From: Symbiodinium natans
Taxonomy: Eukaryota > Sar > Dinophyceae > Suessiales > Symbiodiniaceae
Length of the DNA: 52,500 bases
Reading direction: 5' to 3'
Assembly (NCBI GenBank): GCA_905221605.1
Contig: CAJNDS010001735.1
Span: forward strand, 587,636-640,135
Shown: positions 31,810 through 42,568 of the stretch, in pieces
Numbering within the stretch: the first letter of the stretch is position 1
Layout of the letters: the number at the start of each line of letters is the position of its first letter
The notes under the pieces: generated by a model
Told to the model about the DNA's origin: nothing
What the model saw: only the letters and a program-made list of their open reading frames with translations
Databases searched by the model: none
Position numbers and translations under genes: made by a program

Positions 31810-32100
31810 GCACAGATACAGTTGATGTAGGTTTCAGGCGCAGGGTTTAGGGTTTCCTGGACTCTTGCCTGTGGGCTTGGCATTCTTGGGGGCCGTAGGA
31901 GTCTTCAAGCCGTGGTTCTCCAGAGGGTTTAGGGTTTGGGGTTTAGGGTTTAGGGTTTGGGGTTTGGGGTTTAGGGAGTGACACCATGTGGTCACAGGCT
32001 CTTTGCGCTTTCTTTGAATAGAGTGAAGGCAGGAAAGGATTCCACACCAGGACGCGGTATCATGACCATCCCCTGGGGGCGTGAGCGCTGAACCCCTAAA
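31360..32100. other. Islands and microsatellite without a called gene
   Basis: Islands at 31365-31490, 31835-31925 and 31980-32090 are exon-sized. A G-run and the AT/GATA microsatellite lie between. No chain could be built. Confidence 0.4.
31696..31806. repeat. AT / GATA microsatellite
   Basis: (AT)n, then GATAGA repeats, then (AT)n. Confidence 0.95.
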
Positions 32101-32344
32101 CCTTAGGGTTTCGGAGTTGGGGGTTTCGGTTTTGGGATTGCGCTCAGGGTTCAGGGATCACACGGGGGTTTAGCGTTCGGGGTTTGGGGTTCGTGGTCTG
32201 GGGCGGTTTTTGGGGCTTCAGGGTTTTGGGTTTCTTTTTGTTGAGGGGTTTGGGGGCCAGTTTGGGGCGTTGGAAACCCGAAACCCTAAACCCGAAACCC
32301 CAAATCCACAACCTTCAGCGCCACACCGGAGCCTTCACACTGAA

Positions 32345-32459
32345 TAGGGTTTAGGGTTTAGGGTTTAGGGTTTAGGGTTTAGGGTTTAGGGTTTAGGGTT
32401 TAGGGTTTAGGGTTTAGGGTTTAGGGTTTAGGGTTTAGGGTTTAGGGTTTAGGGTTTAC
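32345..32459 (+). repeat. Near-perfect TTTAGGG array (about 16 units)
   Basis: Uninterrupted G-orientation units ending just before the island that carries the A-family element at 32535. Confidence 0.94.
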
Positions 32460-32534
32460 CCCTTGACATCCGGCACTTACACGCCCTTGGGGCGTGGTCC
32501 TGATTTGGGGGGCCCCTTCGTGGGGTTAAAGGTT

Positions 32535-32689
32535 TACTTGAAGGTTCATGGGGCTTACTAACCACTTATAACTGGGCTTATAACCCCACTTATAATTGGG
32601 ATAACCCCTTTAAGGCCCTTCAGGGGTATTATAAGTAGGGTTATAAGTACAGTTATAATTGGTTGGCAAGTACCATGAACCTTCAAGTA
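32535..32689. mobile_element. Family A inverted-repeat element, copy 2
   Basis: Same length, termini and TA flanks as 7255-7409, with only a handful of differences. The right TA is directly followed by GGGTTTAAGGG, so it sits beside telomeric sequence. Confidence 0.88.
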
Positions 32690-33349
32690 GGGTTTAAGGG
32701 TATCGGGAACAGTTAACCCCGATGAAGGGCAGTAGGGTTCAGGAGGACTCCGGGTTTAGGGTTGTGGGCTTCGGGGGGTTTAGGAGATTAGTGTTTAGGA
32801 CTTCTTTTTTTTTTTTTGGAGGGGGGGGGGGGGGGGGGGGGGGGGGCCTTAAAAAGTTTCCCTAAACCCTAAACCCTGAAAAAAACTAAAACCCTAAACC
32901 CTGAGCCTTAAACCCGAAACCCTAAAACCCCTACAACCATAAACCCTGAGCATTCAGTCCTACATCCCGGAAGCTCCCCCGACCAGGGGCTGCTGCGCTG
33001 TTTTAACATTGCAGCGTACCAAATTCCCGCACGCAGCACATTTGCAAAGCTCGGTGTGGCCTGCGACCCCGGAGTACCCTGAATTTGCCCCTGAGGTTTC
33101 GGGTTTAGGGTTTGGCTTTTAGGGTTTAGGGTTAGGGTTTAGGGTTTGGGGAGGGAAGCTACAGTTATAATGTTATAATCATATGGTAAGTCCCCGTATC
33201 AAGGCGTGATGGGTGCTGCGTCTGGACTGGAAGGGTTTTAATGTCTAAATAAACCCATAATATTAGGGCGGGATTTGGCGGTTGAGGCGTTCATTGTGTG
33301 TAGAGTTTGCGAGAAGGTATTTTACGACATAGTCCTTTGCGTACAAGTG

Positions 33350-33515
33350 TATATATATATATATGTATGTACGTATGTACGTATGTACGTATGTATGTGT
33401 ATGTACGTACGTACGTACGTACGTATGTATGTATGTATGTACGTATGTGTATATGTATATGTATATATACAATAATATATATATATACTTATTTATTTAT
33501 ATATTTATGTATTTT
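33350..33515. repeat. GTAC/GTAT microsatellite
   Basis: (AT)n, GTATGTAC tetranucleotides, then TATA/TTTA repeats. Confidence 0.95.
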
Positions 33516-33775
33516 TGTAAACCCCGAACCACGATGGGTGTGAATGTCAACATAACCATCAATGGCTTAAAGAAAATATAAGCAGGACTCTAACTTGCAG
33601 GCATGTGCCTGCTTCAGTCTTTTTGGGTTACAAGAAGTTTAGGGCTTAGGAAGATGGCTTTTGCATCGCCCCTTTCTTTGGGGTCGAGGCATCTACTCCA
33701 GGGCTACGCGGACCCTGTGGGACATCGCCCCTACACCCTGGAGCCTTGAGCCTTAAGACCCTTGCCCGAAAAAAA

Positions 33776-33950
33776 CCGCAAGCCCCAAACCCTAAGCCCC
33801 AAGCCCTAAGCTCTAATTAAGCCCTACGCCCTAAAGCCCCAAGCCCTAAGCTCTAATTAAGCCCTAAGCCCTAAGCCCTAAGCCCTAGTTAAGCCCTAAA
33901 CCCTAAGCCCTAAGCCATAAGCCCTAAGCCCGAACCCCCTCAGCCCTATG
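33776..33950 (-). repeat. CCCTAAG array with a 50-bp internal duplication
   Basis: Units are mainly CCCTAAG. The block CCAAGCCCTAAGCTCTAATT followed by AAGCCCTA occurs twice, with a third partial copy (CTAGTTAAGCCC). Confidence 0.88.
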
Positions 33951-34289
33951 ACTGAGGGCGATTAGTGTTCCGGATTCGATTGTGGTTGCTTAATTATGGG
34001 GTGTAGGTTTAGGGTTTAGGGGTTTAGGGTTTAGGGCTTGGGGTTTAGGGTTCAGGATTTAAGGATTCAAGTTGGGGTAGTAGGGTCGTTTGGGCCGTTC
34101 GGGGTTTAGGGGTGTTTGGGGCTTACGAATAAGGTTTAGGGTTTAGGGTTGAGGGTTCAGGGTTTCGGGGTTTTGGAATAGGGCCCTCCGAGCATTTCAC
34201 AGGCCACGTCTCCAAGCATAAGAGGCAGCGAATTTTGTCGGCAAGGCGCCACCAAAGCAGATTCCCAGGTATTGCTTGCTTCGCCGCTC

Positions 34290-34374
34290 AGGGGTTTAGG
34301 GTTTAGGGTTTAGGGTTTAGGGTTTAGGGTTTAGGGTTTAGGGTTTAGGGTTTAGGGTTTAGGGTTTAGGGTTT
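34290..34374 (+). repeat. Near-perfect TTTAGGG array (about 12 units)
   Basis: Uninterrupted units between two exon-like islands. Confidence 0.93.
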
Positions 34375-34678
34375 GTGCAGGGCATGGGGGGTATCCTGCC
34401 GCCCGGCCCGGAACCTGAAGCTCACGTTGCTAGACCCAAAATCCCTTGACCCTCAATCCGAAATCCACATTAGGGTTCAGCGTTTAGGGTTTAGGGTTTC
34501 GGGTTCAGGGTTTAGGGAAACCCAAAGAAATGAAATAATACTGGATCCCCGAATGATCCCCAGCACTTCCAAAGCAAAGGGCTCAGACCTTAAACCCTAA
34601 ACCCTAAACCCTAAACACTAAACACTAAACCCTAAACCCTAAACCCAGTGGGTGGCTTGGTGGCTGCCAATTTGTCAG

Positions 34679-34858
34679 CCGCAGCGGATCGAAGCTGGAG
34701 GCGTTGCTGCTGGATTGCCCTAAACCCTAAACCCTAAACCCTAAGCCCTAAGCCCTAAACCCTAAACCCTAAACCCTGAACCCTGAACCTAAACCCCAAC
34801 CGCAAACCTAGTTAAACGGCTGCTAGGGTCCATAAGCTTCTGGGCTTATGCGGCTTGA
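34679..34858 (+). CDS. C-terminal two exons of an unidentified gene around a telomeric intron
   Basis: Exon 34679-34716 follows CTGCCAATTTGTCAG| and reads RSGSKLEALLLD. It ends one base into a codon at GATT|GCCCTAAACCC. The intron 34717-34826 is a CCCTAAA array with CCCTGAA variants, ending GGCTGCTAG|. Exon 34827-34858 continues in phase as WSISFWAYAA and stops at TGA (34856-34858). The short length leaves room for chance, but acceptor, GC donor and phase all agree. Upstream is another C-orientation array (34589-34647) that would be the preceding intron. The product is unknown. Confidence 0.42.
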
Positions 34859-34934
34859 GGCTTTCTTGGGTTGTCCGTTTTGGGCAGTGACATGGTCCTC
34901 TTCATATAGGCTCTTAAATGACGACGCCTCATCT

Positions 34935-35046
34935 AGACCCGGGAGTAACCTAGGAATAAAAAGGGCGCCCTTTTTGGTTTTCAGGGGACTAGAAGGGAAC
35001 CCCGACCCCAAAAAAAGGGAAAAGAGGCCCACTCCCGGTCCTAGTC
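34935..35046. mobile_element. Family B2 element (TIR GACCCnnGAGTA)
   Basis: Begins TAGACCCGGGAGTAACCTAGG, here split from the interior AAAAAGGGCGCCCTTTTTGG, and ends GCCCACTCCCGGTCCTA. Related to family B in the interior, different termini. Confidence 0.72.
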
Positions 35047-35049
35047 ATA

Positions 35050-35340
35050 GAGCCCTTAGACACCCTATACATCCCGAGGGCCCATACATGAGATCCCCTC
35101 ACTTTGTGATGGGGTGGGCCTTGGGACGCCCAATTTAGACCCTCAACAAGGGCTGGAATGGGGTCTGGTACAGGGGTTGGCTGCCAATTCGAAAAAGCCA
35201 TTTCAGACACCCCCTTGGGGCGTTCCAAAACCCTATATCAGCCATACTAACACCCCTCGAAACGTTGACTATCCTACTGAGAGAAGGCATCCGCAGTACG
35301 TGGTGTTTGCCTGTAGGGCTTAGAGCTGTATACGCGTACA
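35050..35340. other. Unique stretch with overlapping open frames on both strands
   Basis: Frames of 70-96 codons exist on both strands (34848-35138 +, 34989-35228 -), but they cross the family B2 element and show no motif. I do not call a gene. Confidence 0.5.
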
Positions 35341-35490
35341 TATAGGTGTGTGTATATATACATAGGTCTATTGCTTTTTCATCTATATGTATATATGTAA
35401 TCGATCTATCTATCTACCTATCTATCTATCTATTTATCCATATATATATATATAATACTGGGTATATATATATATATGTGTACATATAAT
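35340..35490. repeat. TATA / CTAT microsatellite
   Basis: TATATA and CTATCTAT repeats in an otherwise array-free stretch. Confidence 0.93.
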
Positions 35491-36260
35491 ACAGGGTCTG
35501 AAATGGGGAGCGGGGGAGGGTCCAACATGGGCCGTGCCCCATTACACCCCTGACCGCCCCGCCGCCAGGGCCCCCTTGCTGAGAACCCACTGAAGGAGGT
35601 AAGGGACCATAGTAAGGGACCCTGAACCCACCCTTAGAAAGTCTCTGAAGATGCGGGGGTTAGGGATTTTTTTGTGTACAGGTTTTTTGAAAGTTGGGGC
35701 GTTAGGTCAATGACTCGGGGCGTTCCGTGGAGGGAGCTGTGAACCTCAACTGGTGTCCCCACATGCTGCTTCTCCAGCTTCCCAAACGCAAGACCTAACT
35801 CTACAAAAAAACAAGCCCTGAACCCAACAAAACCTGACACCCAGGCCCTAAAACTAGAGCGTCGCGTTTTGCGTCTCAGGACCACATCTCTCCTTCAGCT
35901 TTCCGGCTTGTAGCCAAACCTGGTCACTCACGCCTACGGCCGAAAACGCAAGCCTAAAGCCTAAAGGCCTAAACCCCCTTCCCCCCCACAAGTCCTCTTG
36001 AACCCTGAGCCGAAAACCTTCAACCCGAAACCCTAAACCCGACGCCCTAAGCACCCTAAACGTCCGAAGGGTGTAGGGTTCAGAAGTGGGACGTGCGGTC
36101 AAATTCCCAACCATACCTTGTTTAAGTACAGGGACCCTTACAGCTACACTACTCGACTTATGAGGAAAGGAACGTCTGTTGGCCATAAACCTTTCTAGGG
36201 TTATGGTCGTCCATACACCACAATCTGCCCTGTACAACGTGGAGCAATGGGAGCCAGAGC

Positions 36261-36360
36261 TGTTCTTCGTTCTTGTTTTGTGCTTTTGTTTAGGGTTTAG
36301 GGTTTATAGGGTTTAGGGCTCCGTCCGGAGTTGTTCTTCGTTCTTGCTTTGCGCTTTGTT
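36261..36360. repeat. Direct duplication flanking a telomeric array
   Basis: TGTTCTTCGTTCTTGTTTTG then TGCTTT at 36261 and TGTTCTTCGTTCTTGCTTTG then CGCTTT at 36332, each followed by TGTTTAGGG. A 45-bp array lies between. Confidence 0.85.
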
Positions 36361-36660
36361 TAGGGCTTAGGGTTTAGGATTGCGTCTTTGTTGATCTTGT
36401 GTGCCTGTCGCTGATGTTGTGCGTTGAACTCAAGTGTTTCGCATTCGTGTGTTTTGCGCATTTACTGCGGCACCTCACGTTTTTCCCACAAAAAAACAGA
36501 CCGTGGACACAGCAAAATAAGATTAATGCCCACGAGGCTGAAGTACTGGCTATGGATAAGGCTTCTTTCCCTCAACCCTATAACCAAAGAACCCTAAGCT
36601 GTGAAGCTCAACCACCCTACATCCGCAAGACTCTGAACCCCTGAAGCCCTGAAACCCCAC

Positions 36661-36754
36661 ATGTACCCTGTATAGTTCCTATACACCTGAGCAGCCCCTA
36701 AATGACCCCCAGATATCCCCTAAGGTCCCTCATAAGGGTCCCTCCTTTCGTCCC
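36661..36754. mobile_element. Family C element, left half missing
   Basis: GAGCAGCCCCTAAATGACCC...AAGGTCCCTCATAAGGGTCC and CTTTCGTCCC match the right half of the family. The left side is replaced by CCCTGAAACCCC. Confidence 0.65.
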
Positions 36755-36976
36755 TTGACCCTAGAACTCAGATCGCTACACCCAACTTCTTTTCAAAAAA
36801 CCAAAACTGCAGATTCTTGCCCCTTGGACAGGCTCATTCACTGGAGCCCCTACACTATAATAAGGCTCAAGCCCCGAAACCCCGCAAACATCTAAACCCG
36901 AAACCCTAAACCCTAAACCCTAAGCCCTAAAGCCTAAACCCTAAACCTCTCCTACATTATATATTTAAACCTTAAA

Positions 36977-37362
36977 CCCCTTCGTGGATTTGCACACAAA
37001 CCTTCGTGGATTTGCACACAAATCGGCCTGGAGGGGCCAGGGTTCAGGTTTTTCAACGGCGTCGGGGGGCCAGGGTTCAGGTTTTTCAACGGTTTTGTGT
37101 GCAAATCCACGAAGGTTTGTGTGCAGATCCACGAAGGTTTGTGTGCAAATCCACGAAGGTTTGTGTGCAAATCCACGAAGGCCATTAACCTTATATAATG
37201 TTTTGGCCTTCGTGGATCTGCACACAAACCTTCGTGGATCTGCACACAAACCTTCGTGGATTTTCACACAAACCTTCGTGGATTTGCACACAAACCTTCG
37301 TGGATTTGCACACAAACCTTCGTGGATTTGCACACAAACCTTCGTGGATTTGCACACAAACC
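36977..37362. repeat. 22-bp minisatellite in both orientations
   Basis: The unit CCTTCGTGGATTTGCACACA-AA occurs twice at 36979-37022, four times inverted at 37095-37182 and seven times direct at 37207-37360. The inverted blocks face each other across a 24-bp AT-rich loop (TTATATAA at its centre), forming a strong hairpin. Because 22 is not a multiple of 3, successive units are read in all three frames, giving the long but probably meaningless open frames here. Confidence 0.93.
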
Positions 37363-38300
37363 GGCATCGAGGGGCCAGGGTTCAGGTTTTTCACTGGCCT
37401 CGAAGGGCCAGGGTTCAGGTTTTTTATCGGTTTTCCATGTTTTCCACCGATTGTTCAGTTTTTTCGTAGGCGTGGGGGCAGCAGGGTTCAGGTTTTTTCG
37501 CTGCTTTTTTTTCACGGGCTCGAGGGGCCAGGGTTCAGGATTTTCACTGGCCTCTCGAAGGGCCAGGGTTCAGGTTTTTCATTGGTTTTTCAGGTTTTCT
37601 ACCGGTTGTTTAGCTTTTTCGTCGGCGTGGGATCTCCAGAGTTCAGGTTTTCACTGTTTTTTTTTCACGGGCTCGAGGGGCCAGGGTTCGGGTTTTTCAC
37701 TGGCGTCGAGGGGCCAGAGTTCGGTTTTTCACTGGCTTCGGAGACCTAGTAAGGCCCTGAGGCCCCAGGGTTCCGGTTTTTCACTGGTTCACGGCCTCGA
37801 GGGGCCAGGGTTCGGGTTTTTCAGGGTTCAGGTTTATCACTGGCTTCGGAAGACCCAATAAAACCTCTCTCGGGCGTCGGGGCCCCAGGATTCGATGATT
37901 CACTGGTTTTTTTTTCTTAAGGCCTCGAAGGGCCAGGGTTCGGGTTTTTCACTGTCGTCGAGGGGCCAGGGTTCTTTTTTTCACTGGCTTGGGAGACCTA
38001 GTAAGGACCTGAATTTTCCCCAACCCGCCCTCGAACATCAAACTCAAGGTTTTCTCGGGCGTCGGGGCCCCAGGGTGCAGGCTTTTCACTGGTTTTTTTT
38101 TTCACGGGCTCGAGGGGCCAGGGTTCGGGTTTTTCACTGGGGGTCCGGGGGGGGGGGTCCGGTTTTGGCTCCACCTTAAGGTTTAAATTTATATAGGTAG
38201 AGAGAGGTTGAGGGTTTAGGATTTTCAGGGGGTCGGGGCCCCAGGGTTTAGGATTTTCACGGGGTCGGGGCCCTAGGGTTTAGGATGTTTTTTCCTAATG
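37025..38300. repeat. GGCCAGGGTTC-AGGTTTTTCACTGG minisatellite block
   Basis: About 17 irregular copies of a 30-50 bp unit: a TCGAGGGGCCAGGGTTCAGG core, then TTTTTCACTGG, often followed by a T-run. A higher-order copy (TCGGGGCCCCAGGGT) starts at 37876 and 38060. It is almost free of TTTAGGG and unlike anything else in the window. Confidence 0.88.
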
Positions 38301-38883
38301 GTGTGGGACCCAATGGGCGGGTGGGTATTCCCCTGTGGCCTTGAAAGCTGCTCAACTAGTGAATGCTTGGACCAGAGATGCTGAACCCTAAACCCTAAAC
38401 CCCAAACCCTAAACCCTCCAAAGGCCCCGGCGGGGTGAGCCGGGCTTCCGCGGCCTCGACGGCCCCATCCACCAGCTTACGGTGGGGCTCCTGCTTCGCA
38501 GAGATGGTAGGGTGGTTTAGGGTTTAGGGTTTAGGGTTTAGGGTTTAGGGTTTAGGGTTTAGGGTTAGGGTTCAGGCGGGTTTAGGGTTTAGGGTTAGGG
38601 GGCCGGGTTGGAGTAAGGTTTGTGTAGACGTAGGGTCTAGGGTGTTAAGCTGTCACTAAAAGTTTAAGGGTTTTGTTTTTGGTTTCAGTTTCAAGGTTCA
38701 AGTCAAGAATTCAGACCCTAAACTCTGAACCCTAAACCCTAAACCCTAAACCATGAACCTCTTCTCCTTAGCCCTACTTCAATCCTAAACCCAAGGAGCC
38801 TCGCAGTTTTCGTGCCGGCTTGGCACTCGTGTCCTAAGGGTTTAGGGTTTCGAGCTTGGGGTTTAGGGCCTACGGTTTAGGGT

Positions 38884-39180
38884 TTAACTTGTTGTTGAAA
38901 CACCCAAGAAGACCTCCACTCTCGGGTGCCTCACGAGGCAGCCCGGAAAACATGTGGGGATCGAGCTGATGTGGGTGAAGGCAGACAGGTGAACTTGGTC
39001 AACATATAAGCCAGAAGCCAACACCCAGAAACCCCGAAACTTGCCATAAATCCTACTTCTGAAGGCGGCAGGAAAACAACATCTCCTCTGTGTGTTGTTG
39101 CCTTGGTACACTGAAACTTTGCATTCTTCCGAGTAAGCCAAAACAATAGGGTCCCAGACCAAGTTTGGGGAGCTTCGCAA
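38884..39180 (-). CDS. Unusually long open exon or gene fragment
   Basis: This island is open on the minus strand for 98 codons: SPNLVWDPIVLAYSEECKVS, VYQGNNTQRRCCFPAAFRSR, IYGKFRGFWVLASGLYVDQV, HLSAFTHISSIPTCFPGCLV and on to VEVFLGVSTTS. Base composition is near balanced, unlike the arrays, and no telomeric unit interrupts it. The leftmost residue corresponds to TTG, so the true 5' end is unknown. No family is recognised. Confidence 0.38.
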   Translation of the reverse strand: MRSSPNLVWDPIVLAYSEECKVSVYQGNNTQRRCCFPAAFRSRIYGKFRGFWVLASGLYVDQVHLSAFTHISSIPTCFPGCLVRHPRVEVFLGVSTTS

Positions 39181-39605
39181 AATAGCAGATCTATATACTA
39201 AACCATGGGCAGAAGTAGTCGTTCGCGGTCAACGCTCTGGCGTTTCATGTACTCGGGATTTATACAGGGAACTTGAGCTAGGAGTGCTTAGGGTTCAGGG
39301 TGTAAGCCATAGCATTCCGTCGTTCAGGGCGTAACTAAGCAATGCCCTAAACCGTAAACCCTAAAACCAAAACCCTAAACCCCCAAACCATAAACCGTAA
39401 ACCCTGGACCCTAAACCCTCAAAACTAAACCCTGAACCCTAAACCCTGGCCTCATAAGCTTCGATCCACTCCGCTGGGGTGCTGTCAACCTTGGAAAAAT
39501 CTGGGACCAGGTGGGCTTAGGGGGTTGCTTAGTGCTCTAAGCCCTCAAGCGTGTAGGTTGGTTTAGGGGTTGGGGTTGCGGCTTCTTAGGCTTACTATTT
39601 CACAG

Positions 39606-40016
39606 GACTTCTGGGGTTTACGGCTTATGGCGCAGAACTAACGCGCATGGCATTTCCAAGCTTTACATCCATAGGATTCGCAGAGGGTATAGGGTTAGGG
39701 TTTAGGGTTTAGGGTTTAGGGTTTAGGGTTTAGGGTTTAGGGTTTATGGTTCAGGGTCTTGGGAAAGCGACAGTTCGGATCCTTCCCTCTGCCTGGCCAC
39801 GCAGACCGTCTATGCCACGAGTTTCGGCAAAGTGCTCGTTACAGTCAAGACGCTTCAGAGCCCTAAACCCTAAAACCTAAACCCTAAACCCTAAATCCTG
39901 AACCCTAAACCCCCGGAAGGCGTTTAGTTGATCATACTTGATAGGAGTCAGGGCTTTGGGCGGAGTTATATATCTCGTGCCTTGGACATGTCTGCGACCA
40001 AACACTCGCGAAATGA
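39606..40016 (+). CDS. 3' part of an unidentified gene, three exons split by two telomeric-repeat introns
   Basis: I do not recognise the protein. Exons are 39606-39686, 39805-39859 and 39952-40016. The first follows a textbook acceptor (ACTATTTCACAG|) and ends GAGG|GTATAG; it reads LLGFTAYGAELTRMAFPSFT and onward. The intron 39687-39804 is a G-orientation array ending in a long pyrimidine tract and CACGCAG|. The second intron, 39860-39951, starts GC|CCTAAACCC and ends GGAGTCAG|. Carrying the phase through gives RLCHEFRQSARYSQDAS, then ALGGVIYLVPWTCLRPNTRE, and TGA just after 40016. A second frame is also open in exons 2 and 3 (TVYATSFGKVLVTVKTLQ, then LWAELYISCLGHVCDQTLAK and TGA at 40014-40016). 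The exon boundaries are the same in both; the upstream exon favours the first. The clean signals and matching phases make a real gene likely. The 5' end lies upstream and is not resolved. Confidence 0.6.
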
Positions 40017-40079
40017 TGAATCTATGAACCCTAAACCGTAGCCCTAAACCCCAAACCCTAAAACCTCAACCCTCTGCCC

Positions 40080-40080
40080 C

Positions 40081-40126
<46 letters not shown>

Positions 40127-40139
40127 ACCCTAAACCCTA
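40080..40139 (-). repeat. CCCTCAA array
   Basis: Seven perfect CCCTCAA units followed by CCCTAAA. Confidence 0.9.
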
Positions 40140-41576
40140 AACTTGCCCTAAACCCTCCACACCGGCAGCTCAGCTCTCCACCATGTCGTACCGCGCCAGG
40201 AGCGGGGTGCGGCAGTTCACCCAGGCCGCCTTGTCCACAAGCGGCTTAGGGGCTTCAGGGCTTCAGGAGGTGTAGGGTTTAGGGCTGTTTAGGGTTTAGG
40301 GATCAGGGTTCAGGGTTCAGGGTTTAGGGTTTAGGGTTTAGGGTTTAGGGTTCAGGGTTTAGGGTTTAGGGTTTAGGGGCGTTAGTAGGGTGTGTCGGAG
40401 CTTTACAGCCTCTGGGGCGTCTTTAAGGATATAGGGATTCTGGGACGTTTAGGCTTTCGTAGGGTTGCTCTCTTTCTTGAAGAGGGGCGTTACTGCGACT
40501 CAACTCTACACCTCCCTAGACTGTAAACGTTCTAAACCCTAAAGCCTAAACCCCAAACCCTACACCCAAAAACCCTAAAACCCTTGAAGGTTTCGAGCTT
40601 CTTGGCCCGGTAGTACCTTCCAAAAAGGGCGAGGCGCTAGGGGGAGTCGTAGGGTTAAGCCTTGAATTTAAGGGCTTAGGGGTTTAGGGTTTAGAGTTTA
40701 AACTAGGGTTTTAGGGTTTAGGGCTTAGGGTTTTAGAGATTAGGGTTTTGGGGTATAGGGTTTGAGGTTTTAGGGTTTCGCTGCCACTCTCGGCGTTGTT
40801 GAGCCCTGGCTGTATAGCCACCTGGCTCGTCACTGACCACCATGAGGAGCTCAGACTCAGAACCAACGTCACTCGACCCTGAAAGCCCTAAACCCTAAAC
40901 CCCAAACCCGAACCCTAAACCCGAAACCCTAAACCCTGAAAGCCCTCAACCCTCAACCCTAAACCCTAAACCCTTAAACCCTAAACCCTCGACCCGGTCA
41001 TGTTTGAGACAGAATGCTGTGTGAGCGTGTAGTGACTCAGTTCCGGGGTCTAGGGGGGCTGTAGAGGTTCAGTCACAGGCTAAACCTTAAACCCTAAAAA
41101 CTAAACCCCGAAAAAACTAAACTCTAAGCCCTTAACTCTAACCTCCTCCCCCCTCAAGAATAGGAAGAGCTTGTGGAATCCCACAATGGATGTGGGGTCC
41201 AGGGCTTAGGGTTGTTAGGGTTCAAGGTTAAGGGTTTTTAAGGTTTAAGATTCATAGGGCCTCGGGTCCAAGATTTAGTGCTTAGGGCTCAAGATTTAGG
41301 ATGTTTAGGGTTCAAGACTTACGATTTGGAGGTCAAGAGTTGGGAGTTTCTGGCAAATCCGAAGGTCTAAATCCAAGTTGCACGACCGCTCATAGGATGT
41401 AGGGGTTGAGGTGTTTGGGGTTTAGGGTGAGTCTGTAGGCTACCTAAACCCTAAACCCTAAACCCTATACCCGATACCGCAAACTGCTACTCCCCAGCTG
41501 CGCCTTCAGCACGCTGTCGGCGAGCAGTTCGCGATCCTCGCCGAGAGCGTAGGTATGATATACATGACATAGAGTG

Positions 41577-41653
41577 GGTTTAGGGTTTAGGGTTTAGGGT
41601 TTAGGGTTTAGGGTTTAGGGTTTAGGGTTTAGGGTTTAGGGTTTAGGGTTTAG
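41577..41653 (+). repeat. Perfect TTTAGGG array (about 11 units)
   Basis: Flanked on both sides by ATATAGTGGGTTT / ACATAGAGTGGGTTT-like sequence; the right flank repeats ATATACACTCACCAATA twice (41672 and 41704). Confidence 0.9.
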
Positions 41654-42171
41654 CAGGGTATGTACACAACATATACACTCACCAATATTACAAAGGAACC
41701 TTATATACACTCACCAATAACAGAAATATAAACCCTGCTTCATATAGATGGCATATAGTGGGTTTATCTAGGGTATCTAGGATTTCGGGTTTCGGCTACA
41801 TGGGGTTACATCGGTATCTGGGCGGTATGCACCCTCGGTCTACAAGCCATGAATAAGGCACTGAGGGCAGGTGTTGACGTTTTAGGGTGTAGGGTATAGG
41901 ATTGGAGTTTAGGGTATCCGGTTTAAGGTTTCGGGGTTAGGGTTTATGGGACGAGTGGCCAGACGAAAGTTAGATATGATATACTTCCTTGCAATGAATT
42001 TTGATGTACCAGAACCTAAATCCAAAACCCTAAACCAGTTTTGACATCTGCCAGAACAAACCACTCCCCCAGCAGGACCGTCCATCGCATTGACCGCACT
42101 TGACCCTAAACCCTAAACCCTAAACCCTACACCCGATAAAGCTTGAATCCTGAGAACGTGGGAAACTCCCA

Positions 42172-42290
42172 AGGTTTGGCTTTGGGCTTTGGGCTTTGGG
42201 CTTTGGGCTTTGGGCTTTGGGCTTTGGGCTTTGGGCTTTGGGCTTAGGGCTTAGGGCTTTGGGCTGTGGGCTTCGGGGTTCGGGCTTTGG
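42172..42290 (+). repeat. TTTGGGC array
   Basis: Ten or more perfect GGGCTTT units, then CTTAGGG and variants. Another locally uniform variant. Confidence 0.9.
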
Positions 42291-42489
42291 GCTTAGGGCT
42301 TTCGGGCTTAGGGTTTAGGGTTTAGGGTTTAGGATTTAGGATATAGGGGTCTGGGGACTTAGGGTTTAGGGCTCTGGCTGCTTGTTCCGCTGTTTTTGGA
42401 ACCAGCTACACAGCACATTTTGTCGAGATCCCCGAACCTGAAAGCCAACGGTCTAGCATGTGTTTGGGTAGTTACATAGTCAATTGATA

Positions 42490-42568
42490 TGGACCCTTAA
42501 TTGGGGATCCCCGATACACACGATGATACTTCAGAATTAAGAAGGTAAGGGACGATTGTAAGGGACCA
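42490..42568. mobile_element. Family D inverted-repeat element
   Basis: Left TGGACCCTTAATTGGGGATC, right GAAGGTAAGGGACGATTGTA then AGGGACCA. The right core matches 35592-35622 and, inverted, 18320-18345. Confidence 0.55.

Noticed and set aside
33263-33581. Open frames rich in Y, V, I and T.
   Set aside because: Microsatellite translation.
36977-37362. A CRISPR array.
   Set aside because: The 22-bp units are contiguous without unique spacers, in both orientations, in eukaryotic DNA.
36952-38179. Open frames up to 201 codons (F-V-D-L-H-T-N, G-F-A-H-K periodicity).
   Set aside because: A 22-bp unit with no stop in any frame produces these automatically; no conserved start, splice signal or domain.
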